A stretch of 30,507 nucleotides of DNA from positions 1 through 30,507 of the IMG/VR virus record IMGVR_UViG_3300046533_000460; one strand, 5' to 3'. Each line of letters opens with the position of its first letter. Position 1 is the stretch's first letter. Shown here piece after piece: positions 18,142 to 24,600 of this stretch. Position numbers and translations under genes: made by a program. The notes beneath the pieces were generated by a model that worked only from the letters and a program-made list of their open reading frames with translations, made no database searches and was not told where the DNA came from. The stretch is from a virus.

Positions 18142-20640
18142 ATGGCAATGGCACCAAAGACAGGCGGCGACATGACGGCGCCGGGAGTGGAGGACAATCA
18201 GGGACCGCCCGAGATCAACCCGCTTGAGGGTATCCAGCCGATCAAGACCAATCTGCAACTCACCGAGAGCCAGATCAGAGCGATGGAAGAACGCGCCTGC
18301 CTGCGGATCGACGAGCTTTCCTCTCAGATGGGGCTTTATCTCGATGGGACAGGCCGCGTGGATCCGACGCGCTGGATGGGCATCAAGCAGAAGAACCAAG
18401 ACCAGTACGACAACGAGTGGCATTGGCGGTTGGCGCTGGGCGGTATCTTCGCTTACTCCAATTTCTCGATCAACATTTCCAAGCGTTACGCGCGGCTCAT
18501 GTCGGCCAAATCACGCGACGACTTGATCGGCACGGAGCCTTTCTTCGCAATCATGCCCGAAGCGGTGAGCGCCGAGGACGCCGAGCTTGCCAAGAGCGCG
18601 GAGAAGTTTCTCCAGATGAAGTTGCGCAAGACCAACGTGAAACGCTCGTTGGCCGAGGGCTTGAAGCAGGCGCTCATCATCGACGAGCAGGTAGTGAAAC
18701 CGACGTACGTGGCGAACGTCACCAAGTTCCGCGGGCCAGCTCGCGTGGCTGTTGGTCCCTACGTTTATGTCGGACCACAGGGCGAAGTTTTCACGCCTCC
18801 GGGGGAACCGGTAATGACTCCGGCGCAAGGCTACATCTACGAGAACGACGACTTTATTCCCGATCCGGCCGTAGAAGGGCAGTTCCGGTTACGCAAGGAG
18901 CCGAACGTCCAGATCCGGAACACGCCGGAGTATGAGGACTTTCCTTCCCTCGACCAGACGCTGATCCATCAGGACGGAGTGGATCTGCGCTGCGTGGACT
19001 TCCGAGATTTCCTTTGCCCGCTCAACGCGGCCAGTGTCCACGAGGCCGACATTTGCGTTCACCTGTATGACGAACAGTGGGAGCGCCTCGTCGCCACCTA
19101 CGGAATGTTCGAGGTCAGCAAAGACTACGTGAACCAGCCCTACATGAGCGGCGAGAAAAGCGCGAAGGAGAGCAAGCAGGAAGTGCAGGGCGAAGTCGAG
19201 GCCGGTAGTCAGGCGCTAAAGATCGTCAACTGCGCGGACTGCTACATGAGGATGGACGTCGACGACGACGGCATCGAGGAGGAGATTTGGCTGATCCTCG
19301 ATCGCAAGGCCAAAAAAGCGATCTGGTATGATTATCTCGGGGCGCACCTGAAAAAACGTCCATTCGAGGTCATCACCGGCATCGAGAAGGTTCCCAACAG
19401 GTGGTACGGCGTGGGCGTGTTCACGATGCTCGATCATAAGCAGATGTACATCGACACGCAGTTTAACCGCGTCAACTTCAAGTCCAGCAAGAACAGCTCC
19501 GTGCGCTTCCGCAACCGCAACTCGGTTAGCCAGTGGAAGGCCGGTCAGGAACTGGTGTTCGGTGACGATCAGGTGCTGGACATTGACGATCCGCGCTTCA
19601 CCGCCTCGAATCCGCCACTTTTTCAGGTGCAACTCACCGAGATTGATGAGTTCGCCATGAAGCTGATTGAGTTGATGCTGCAAGCCAGTTCGACTGAGGT
19701 GGGAATGGTCGGTCCCGATGATGGTAACATGGCGGGCTTGGATACAACCAAGCTCGCCACGGGGATCAAATCGCTCGAGAGAACGGCCAATGTCCTGATG
19801 AAGGAAACCGAGGGGAGTCAGGCCGAGGCGGTGGCGCTGGTTCTCGACCAGGTCGTCGACATTGCACTAGAACACATGGACCCGAACGAGGTTCTGTATG
19901 ACGATGAAACAAACGCGCTTCTCTCCCTCAGTCGTGAGGAAATCCGTAACCTTGGTCGACACACACGGCTACTCCTTACCCGCTCACGATCTACCGAAAC
20001 TATTGAAACTGCACGCATGGTGGTTCAACTCTGCCGCGAGTACTACGAGGCTCTTAATCCAGAAGAACAAAATCTCCTGCGGCCCGAATACGTGCGCCAA
20101 TTAAGGGCGCTCGAAGTGCAGGACGCCGACAAGCTCCTGCGGATCGTAAGCGAAGAAGAAGTGCAGCAATGGAAGCAGGAACAGGCGCAGGCCGCGAAAT
20201 TGCCGCCCAAGACGTCGATCGCTACTAAGTACCCCGATCTTCTCCGGAGCGAACAGGTGCAGGTGCTACAGCGTGAGGGACTCCAACCGGGCAGCGATCA
20301 GGAAGTCGCGGCCAAGGTGATGACCGATCTGGCGATCAAAACTCAGGAGAAAACCGCCGGGCAACCCGATCCCCAGCAGGAAGCGGAGCAGTCGGCTCAG
20401 GAACACCAGCAGAAGATGCAGCAAAACGATCAGCAGTTTCAGCAAAAGATGGGACAAAAGGTTCAGGAATCGCATCTCAAGGCTTCGGTGTCGCAGCATG
20501 ACGCCGCGCTCTCGGCTCATGCCAGCGAACAGAAGCACCAGATCGGTATGCGCCAGACCATCGAAGTCGCTCACGCCAAGGCTGCGGCGGCGAAGATTGC
20601 ACCGAAAGCCTCGACAAATGGCGACAAAAGCAATAAGTGA
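18142..20640 (+). CDS. Portal protein
   Basis: 832 residues, starting two bases after the giant gene's stop. The N-terminus is variable. A first conserved block follows (SRDDLIGTEPFFAIMPE), then a middle domain with DCYMRMDVDDDGIEEEIWLI and GVGVFTMLDHKQMYIDTQFN. Next come a helix-rich stem-like region (ASSTEVGMVGPDDGNMAGLD, then IKSLERTANVLMKETEG) and a C-terminal Gln/Lys/Ala-rich coiled coil. This is the layout of large podovirus-type portals, the dodecameric ring through which the terminase pumps DNA. Position after terminase and before scaffold and capsid agrees. No clear Shine-Dalgarno precedes the ATG; translation is likely coupled to the giant gene. A second ATG at 18148 is an alternative start. 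It ends with a GTGA overlap onto the next gene. Confidence 0.75.
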   Translation: MAMAPKTGGDMTAPGVEDNQGPPEINPLEGIQPIKTNLQLTESQIRAMEERACLRIDELSSQMGLYLDGTGRVDPTRWMGIKQKNQDQYDNEWHWRLALGGIFAYSNFSINISKRYARLMSAKSRDDLIGTEPFFAIMPEAVSAEDAELAKSAEKFLQMKLRKTNVKRSLAEGLKQALIIDEQVVKPTYVANVTKFRGPARVAVGPYVYVGPQGEVFTPPGEPVMTPAQGYIYENDDFIPDPAVEGQFRLRKEPNVQIRNTPEYEDFPSLDQTLIHQDGVDLRCVDFRDFLCPLNAASVHEADICVHLYDEQWERLVATYGMFEVSKDYVNQPYMSGEKSAKESKQEVQGEVEAGSQALKIVNCADCYMRMDVDDDGIEEEIWLILDRKAKKAIWYDYLGAHLKKRPFEVITGIEKVPNRWYGVGVFTMLDHKQMYIDTQFNRVNFKSSKNSSVRFRNRNSVSQWKAGQELVFGDDQVLDIDDPRFTASNPPLFQVQLTEIDEFAMKLIELMLQASSTEVGMVGPDDGNMAGLDTTKLATGIKSLERTANVLMKETEGSQAEAVALVLDQVVDIALEHMDPNEVLYDDETNALLSLSREEIRNLGRHTRLLLTRSRSTETIETARMVVQLCREYYEALNPEEQNLLRPEYVRQLRALEVQDADKLLRIVSEEEVQQWKQEQAQAAKLPPKTSIATKYPDLLRSEQVQVLQREGLQPGSDQEVAAKVMTDLAIKTQEKTAGQPDPQQEAEQSAQEHQQKMQQNDQQFQQKMGQKVQESHLKASVSQHDAALSAHASEQKHQIGMRQTIEVAHAKAAAAKIAPKASTNGDKSNK

Positions 20641-21047
20641 TCGGTGTGGCTGAGGAAATTCGACGCTTAAGCGATGCTGAACTTACCAGAGCGGTTAGCG
20701 AAGGATTCAAGACCGATGCCTCAGGAAACCTACCCGACGCCAAAGAGCGCAACTCCATTCTCGCCCAAGACGAGCTCGCCCACATCGAAACCCTCAGGCA
20801 GCATCCCTCGTTCCAGTGGTTTCAAGCCAATTGTGTCGAACGAAATTTCAAGGAATCTCGTGACCTTCTGGAAGAAACTGACCTTACTCAATTCACCCCC
20901 AAAGCGGTCACGCGGCTGCTCAGTGTGTTCCAAACGTGGCGCAAAGTCGCCCGCTGGCTCGACGAGCGCGAACTCGAACACCGACGGCTCTTAAACCCCA
21001 AGGATCCGCACCTTGAAGTGATCCGCGCGCGGCTGGATCTCCACTGA
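20637..21047 (+). CDS. Small helical protein of unknown function
   Basis: 136 residues from a GTG that overlaps the portal stop by four bases (GTGA). A second GTG at 20646 is possible. The product is helical and charged, with HIETLRQHPSFQWFQANCVE, then RDLLEETDLTQF and WRKVARWLDERELEHRRLL. I recognise no domain and no membrane segment. Its position suggests a portal accessory or small assembly protein, but nothing in the sequence confirms that. It ends one base before the next ATG, so the portal, this gene and the Acb2-like gene form a tightly coupled set. Confidence 0.65.
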   Translation: MIGVAEEIRRLSDAELTRAVSEGFKTDASGNLPDAKERNSILAQDELAHIETLRQHPSFQWFQANCVERNFKESRDLLEETDLTQFTPKAVTRLLSVFQTWRKVARWLDERELEHRRLLNPKDPHLEVIRARLDLH

Positions 21048-21048
21048 T

Positions 21049-21300
21049 ATGACTGAAGTACCAAACGACGAGAACATCAAAGCCGACAAGCAACTGCGCA
21101 AAAATCTCGATGAGCAGTTGCAGGTGTTGAAGGAACTTTCTCCGAGCCGTGAGCGCGCTCTGGCGATCACCAAGTTACAGGAGTGCATTATGTGGCTGGG
21201 CATGGATTTGAAACGCATCGGGAACCCCAATCCCTACCCGCACAGTTACGATCCCGCCAGCCCAGTGGTCGAACCAACGGCTGACAACCTCAAGCTCTAA
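21049..21300 (+). CDS. Acb2/Tad1-type hairpin protein, putative anti-CBASS/anti-Thoeris sponge
   Basis: 83 residues. The central helix pair SPSRERALAITKLQECIMWL, followed by GMDLKRI, matches the signature of the Acb2/Tad1 hairpin family (usual form PPSRERSLALTKLEEAxMW-x-x-x-AI). In that family the protein forms oligomers that bind cyclic di- and trinucleotides, or gcADPR-type signals, and so stop CBASS or Thoeris immunity. The tail NPNPYPHSYDPASPVVEPTA is also typical of short phage homologues as I remember them. The length fits the family (about 80-95). It follows the previous stop by one base. The family call is firm; which signal it binds cannot be told from sequence. Confidence 0.72.
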   Translation: MTEVPNDENIKADKQLRKNLDEQLQVLKELSPSRERALAITKLQECIMWLGMDLKRIGNPNPYPHSYDPASPVVEPTADNLKL

Positions 21301-21419
21301 TCAACCCATACACGCCGAGAATCGGCGCGGGCTTCTGTCAGGCGGGAGGGAAAGCCCCGCGACACCCCGCGCCACTTTCTTTCTTGCATTAAGCGCCTCG
21401 TTTCGCCAGTGGCGCTGGC
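21301..21419 (+). promoter_or_regulatory. Structured gap with terminator-like folds and leader element copy 2
   Basis: 119 bases without a gene. CGCCGA-GAA-TCGGCG (21313-21327) is a perfect six-pair hairpin. Alternatively, GGCGCGGG (21324-21331) pairs with CCCGCGCC (21366-21373) and encloses GCGGG/CCCGC (21342-21346 with 21356-21360). The two folds share bases, so they exclude each other. ACTTTCTTTCTTGC follows, which is T-rich enough for a weak terminator. The end, GCCAGTGGCGCTGGC (21405-21419), is copy 2 of the leader element, directly before the GTG start of the next gene; AGCGCC and GGCGCT there can also pair. Confidence 0.45.
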
Positions 21420-21743
21420 GTGGCTGAGAACGGTAACGGCAAAGCAAGGTGGCTGGCTATTGGTTTGCCGATTGTTATTGCTGCCGTTGGCGTGCTTGGG
21501 TTCTTTTATGGAGTCGGTCAGCGCACCAACAAAATCGCTGAGGTCGTAGATTGGAAAACTGAAACCGCGCCGCGCATCGAGCGCATGGACAGCCAAGGCA
21601 CGACTTCTTTTAAGCTGTTTCACGATGAATACCTGCGAACACAGGCGCGACAGGAAGCCACCATGGAGAAATTGCGGCAAGAGATATACGACAAGGAAAT
21701 GGCCGACCTGAAAGAGCGCCTGCTCACCCTCGAACGCAAATAG
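21420..21743 (+). CDS. Small membrane protein, putative holin or lysis accessory
   Basis: 107 residues with a short charged N-terminus (AENGNGKAR), one membrane helix at about residues 11-31 (WLAIGLPIVIAAVGVLGFFY), then a soluble helical tail ending KEMADLKERLLTLERK, which could be a coiled coil. The layout fits XhlA-like or class III-type holins and some spanin subunits. It lies two genes before the amidase, the usual place for a holin. The start is a GTG with no clear Shine-Dalgarno but with the shared leader element directly before it. A structural membrane protein is a possible alternative. Confidence 0.5.
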   Translation: MAENGNGKARWLAIGLPIVIAAVGVLGFFYGVGQRTNKIAEVVDWKTETAPRIERMDSQGTTSFKLFHDEYLRTQARQEATMEKLRQEIYDKEMADLKERLLTLERK

Positions 21744-21783
21744 CCTTGCCAATTTTTGCCTTTTGCGGCAGGAAGCGCCGCTG
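21744..21783 (+). promoter_or_regulatory. Leader element copy 3
   Basis: A T-rich stretch with two TTGCC units is followed by GGCAGGAAGCGCCGCTG (21767-21783), ending at the ATG at 21784. It matches the leader before 634, 21420, 23455 and 27640. AGGA lies ten bases before the start, a slightly long Shine-Dalgarno spacing. Confidence 0.42.
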
Positions 21784-22041
21784 ATGGCAAAAAAACAAAG
21801 TCAGAACGGCGCCAAGGCAGAGCAGGCACGAGTCAATCGAGCCAACGCTGCGATCGAGGAGATCCTCAAACGCGAAAGGGTGGTCTTAACCGCTACCAAG
21901 GTGCGCGTGTTGTTTGCTAACGAGGAAGGCAAATACAGGGGCGGTAGCGTGGTCGACGTTAAGGATCTGGCCGAGCTGCTTGGGCGCCCGAATATGCTCA
22001 TCATGCCGCAGGTGCAACTGGAAGCCTCTAAACAACCATGA
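21784..22041 (+). CDS. Small protein of unknown function upstream of endolysin
   Basis: 85 residues. An upstream in-frame TTG (21763) exists, but the ATG at 21784 has AGGA upstream, and the leader element ends exactly there. The N-terminus is basic and hydrophilic (MAKKQSQNGAKAEQARVNRA), followed by a helix and a strand-rich part (VLTATKVRVLFANEEGKYRG, then GSVVDVKDLAELLG). The second half could be a small beta fold. No family recognised. It overlaps the amidase by four bases (ATGA), so the two are probably co-translated. Confidence 0.62.
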   Translation: MAKKQSQNGAKAEQARVNRANAAIEEILKRERVVLTATKVRVLFANEEGKYRGGSVVDVKDLAELLGRPNMLIMPQVQLEASKQP

Positions 22042-22997
22042 AGATCGTTATCTCAAGCGGTCACGGAAGCCTCGTGCGCGGCGCCAAGGATATTCTTGAC
22101 GAAGTGAACGAGGCTCGGCGGGTGGTCAACGACGTCGCGTTCGAGCTGCAAAACGCTGGCGTGGGAGTACAGATCTTCCACGATGACGTTTCAACGACGC
22201 AGAACGAGAACCTGAACCGGATCTGCAATTTCCATAACGACCAATCCCGCGACTTGGACGTTAGTGTTCACTTCAACTGCTACCAAAAGACGGCCAAGCC
22301 GATGGGAACCGAAGTCTTGTTCGTGACTCAGGAAACTCTGGCCCGTGATGTGGCGAGGCAGATCGCCAATGCCTCTGGCCTCATTAACCGCGGCGCGAAA
22401 CTCCGCAACGACCTGTTCTTCCTCAACAACACGCACAAACCGGCGATCCTGGTCGAAGTGTGCTTTGTCGATTCGGAGGCCGACGCTGGTATCTACGGCA
22501 TTAAGTTCGGCGCGATCTGCGCGGCAATCGCCAGCGCGGTGTCGGGGATCGATATTGAACACGGCTCACCGCCATTGCCACCGCCCGCAGAAGGACTGTT
22601 CAGCGTTACCGGCAAAGCGTCCTACTTTGGCGGTCCCAACGATCAAGGCGTAAGCCCGAGCGAAGGGCTGGCCTTTATCAGTTCGATGGAGCAGGCGCCA
22701 CATTTGTTCCTGCCGTACCAGCCCAGCGGGACGAGCGGGCTGGCGCGGCGGTTAAACGATTGCGTCCATTACGTTGCCTGCCGGTGGGACTATTCCAAAA
22801 CCCCAAAGCCCAAGCTGCTCGAAAGGCAGGCGCTGGTGCGAGCGCACAAGACCGGCGTACAACTCAAAGCCTTCCCTGCCGACTGGGGGCCGAACGAGAA
22901 CACGGGCCGCGTTGCGGATCTTAGTCCCTGCCTGATGGATGACCTTGGAATCAAGACCGACGACGAAGTGACGGTGATTTTCCCCAGTGAATCTTGA
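22038..22997 (+). CDS. Endolysin: N-acetylmuramoyl-L-alanine amidase (Amidase_3) with extra C-terminal domain
   Basis: 319 residues. Residues 1-172 form an Amidase_3 zinc domain: SSGHG with H9, E25 in VNEARR, H78 in VHFN as zinc ligands, and E140 in ILVEV as the catalytic Glu. It cuts the bond between muramic acid and L-alanine in peptidoglycan. After a Pro-rich linker (PPLPPPAE), residues about 190-319 form a second domain: GKASYFGGPNDQGVSPSEGL and VADLSPCLMDDLGI ending in VTVIFP. This looks like a double-psi beta-barrel of the RlpA/3D type, perhaps for wall binding. No signal peptide is seen, so export would rely on a holin. It overlaps both neighbours by four bases. Confidence 0.85.
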   Translation: MKIVISSGHGSLVRGAKDILDEVNEARRVVNDVAFELQNAGVGVQIFHDDVSTTQNENLNRICNFHNDQSRDLDVSVHFNCYQKTAKPMGTEVLFVTQETLARDVARQIANASGLINRGAKLRNDLFFLNNTHKPAILVEVCFVDSEADAGIYGIKFGAICAAIASAVSGIDIEHGSPPLPPPAEGLFSVTGKASYFGGPNDQGVSPSEGLAFISSMEQAPHLFLPYQPSGTSGLARRLNDCVHYVACRWDYSKTPKPKLLERQALVRAHKTGVQLKAFPADWGPNENTGRVADLSPCLMDDLGIKTDDEVTVIFPSES

Positions 22998-23170
22998 AAT
23001 GGGTGTTCTACCGCGATAAAAAGCGCCTTTGGCATTGGAAGCGCAAAGGCGCCAGAGGTCGCGTGATCGAGGCTTCACAGAAGGGTTACGAGGATTTTGG
23101 CGAGTGCCAGGAGAACGCAATCCGCGCCGGTTGGACCAAGGACGCTCCAACAAAGGTCGCAAGTGGTTGA
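22994..23170 (+). CDS. YegP/DUF1508-like miniprotein
   Basis: 58 residues. The proposed TTG start overlaps the amidase stop (TTGA); a GTG at 23003 is an alternative. The product reads KWVFYRDKKRLWHWKRKGAR, then GRVIEASQKGYEDFGECQEN and AIRAGW. This follows the YegP-type pattern W-x-FYrDk-x-x-x-WrW-x-x-x-xNGrvi-x-sS-x-GY-x-x-x-x-x-Cx-xNA. Such beta-hairpin miniproteins are common in phages and bacteria, with no settled function. It is in phase with the lysis genes. The rare TTG start is inferred from coupling, not from an independent signal. Confidence 0.6.
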   Translation: MKWVFYRDKKRLWHWKRKGARGRVIEASQKGYEDFGECQENAIRAGWTKDAPTKVASG

Positions 23171-23234
23171 TTCTGAGGCTTCGCGCTGCGCGGTACTTGC
23201 GAACCTAACGAATAGGGCGTATCCCTAAGATCGG
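23171..23234 (+). other. Short gap with two weak hairpins
   Basis: TTCGC/GCGAA and TAGGG-CGTAT-CCCTA inverted repeats are visible. Neither is followed by a T tract, so I do not call a terminator. No convincing promoter is seen. Confidence 0.3.
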
Positions 23235-23408
23235 GTGGCACAACAAGTCGTAATAAAAACGATGGACCGAGAAGATTGCACCCCGCCGCCGCGCGGTCTG
23301 TGCGCGATGGGGAAGCGATTAGGGGAGTTCCTGCTCCAAAGCCCCACTCACCGACGCGAACAGGAGCGCCGACTGCGCTGGGCCAAGCGCCAGCACAAGC
23401 ACGCCTGA
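23235..23408 (+). CDS. Small basic ORF, possible gene
   Basis: 57 codons from a GTG at 23235, or 48 from the ATG at 23262. An in-frame stop lies at 23226. The product (MDREDCTPPPRGLCAMGKRL, then GEFLLQSPTHRREQERRLRW and AKRQHKHA) is strongly basic at its C-terminus, as in small nucleic-acid-binding proteins. No family recognised and no Shine-Dalgarno seen. I include it because it fills an otherwise empty gap between coupled genes on the same strand. Confidence 0.33.
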   Translation: MAQQVVIKTMDREDCTPPPRGLCAMGKRLGEFLLQSPTHRREQERRLRWAKRQHKHA

Positions 23409-23454
23409 ATTTTTTGCTTGCTTCTTTTTCATGCTCTCGGCAAAGCGCCGCGGC
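23409..23454 (+). promoter_or_regulatory. Leader element copy 4
   Basis: A T-rich stretch (ATTTTTTGCTTGCTTCTTTTTC) is followed by GGCAAAGCGCCGCGGC (23439-23454), ending at the ATG at 23455. The layout is the same as before 634: T tract, CTTGC, then the GC-rich core. No ordinary Shine-Dalgarno is present. Confidence 0.45.
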
Positions 23455-24543
23455 ATGGAACCAACTCAGGCGCAAGCCGAGGCAACACCAACGACGGCCG
23501 CTACGGAAACCGCAGCGGATACTACACAGCCTACTCTTGAGAACGCGAACCTTGATGACCTCGATTCTGTTCAGACCGAGGCCGCTAAGGTAACGCCGAA
23601 GTCTGAGGAGGCTGGCAGTGGAGCTGAGGGCGAAACACCCGCCGAAACACCAGCGCCAGAAGGTGAGCCCCCGCAAGAGGGCGAGCCGGAAGGGACGCCA
23701 CCTGCCGACGAACCGGAGGAGCCTCGTGGAGAACTCCCGAATCGCTTCCGGTACACCGATCCGACAGACAAGGCGATCAACGCAGTGTATAAGGCGGCGC
23801 AAGTAGCCAACGCACCGATTACGTGGGCCGAGGCCGAACGACGAGTCAAGGGCGAGCAGCCGCCGGCGCAAGCCGCAACGGCGCCGCCACCTGATCCGTT
23901 GACCGCGCAACTGACCACGGTCGAAACGCTCAAGAACGAAATCACGCTACTGGAACAACAGATCGATCCCGAGGACGAGGAGGAGATTCTGTCCACCAAA
24001 GCAATGCGCTCCGCTACGGTTCAACTAGCGGACAAGCGAGCGCAGCTTTCCAAAGAGGAACTCAAACTCGAAGGAATCCAGTATGCGGTTGAAGGCGAGC
24101 GCCAGAAAGAGGTAACCGCTCAGAAGAACGCGCGCGAGGAATCCAAAGGGCGCGCGATCGAGCAGTTTCCGGACGCCGCGGACAGTAAAACCGTTCTCGG
24201 CAAGGCGATCGCTAAACGGTTTGAGGAAATGAAAGATCCTCGCCACCCTGAGCATCCGATCCTGTACGCTGATACCGCTCCTGAGCGCGTGACTGAAATC
24301 GTCGCTCGGGAACTCGGGATCGCGCCCAAAGCCACTGCCAAGCCAGCCCAAAAGACAACGACAGCGCCAACTCAGAAGAAGGCTACTCCGGTATCCGGTG
24401 CCAAAACCGCCGTGCCGGGGAAACCCGCAGAATCAACAGACGACAAAACGAGCGTCGAATATCTGCGAAGTGATAAAGCCACTCTTGCGGACTTGGACAA
24501 TGCAGCCAAGGCCAATGAGGGGATTGCTGCCGCTGTTCGGTAG
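23455..24543 (+). CDS. Scaffold-like protein upstream of capsid
   Basis: 362 residues. An in-frame ATG at 23431 lies upstream, but the shared leader element ends at 23455, which favours MEPTQAQAEA as the start. The sequence is acidic and Ala/Glu/Pro/Thr-rich and disordered in the first 100 residues. Next come a short conserved-looking patch (LPNRFRYTDPTDKAINAVYK), a long charged coiled coil (about 155-230, LKNEITLLEQQIDPEDEEEI), and a Lys/Ala/Pro-rich tail. This composition and the place just before the major capsid gene fit a phage scaffolding protein, which guides capsid assembly and then leaves. No protease domain is seen. The assignment rests on composition and synteny. Confidence 0.6.
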   Translation: MEPTQAQAEATPTTAATETAADTTQPTLENANLDDLDSVQTEAAKVTPKSEEAGSGAEGETPAETPAPEGEPPQEGEPEGTPPADEPEEPRGELPNRFRYTDPTDKAINAVYKAAQVANAPITWAEAERRVKGEQPPAQAATAPPPDPLTAQLTTVETLKNEITLLEQQIDPEDEEEILSTKAMRSATVQLADKRAQLSKEELKLEGIQYAVEGERQKEVTAQKNAREESKGRAIEQFPDAADSKTVLGKAIAKRFEEMKDPRHPEHPILYADTAPERVTEIVARELGIAPKATAKPAQKTTTAPTQKKATPVSGAKTAVPGKPAESTDDKTSVEYLRSDKATLADLDNAAKANEGIAAAVR

Positions 24544-24600
24544 CCCCGTATCTCTTGCGCTACACGCTCTTTCCTCGTCACCAAAATTAGGAGGAAAGTA
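24544..24600 (+). promoter_or_regulatory. Capsid gene leader with perfect Shine-Dalgarno
   Basis: AGGAGG at 24589-24594 lies six bases before the ATG at 24601. It is the strongest ribosome binding site of the annotated main genes, as expected for the most abundant virion protein, and it fixes the start of the capsid protein. Confidence 0.75.

Noticed and set aside
19898-20104. Plus-strand ORF inside the portal gene
   Set aside because: Unlike the nested ORFs of the giant gene, it overlies the structured helix-rich part of the portal, has no Shine-Dalgarno and no recognisable motif.
23086-23910. Minus-strand ORF of 274 codons across the small-gene gap and scaffold gene
   Set aside because: Arg/Leu/Cys-rich shadow composition with no domain; it runs opposite two plus-strand genes.
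23455-24543. Prohead protease fused to the scaffold gene
   Set aside because: No Ser-His-Glu/Asp protease signature or folded N-terminal domain is visible; the protein is low-complexity and coiled coil.
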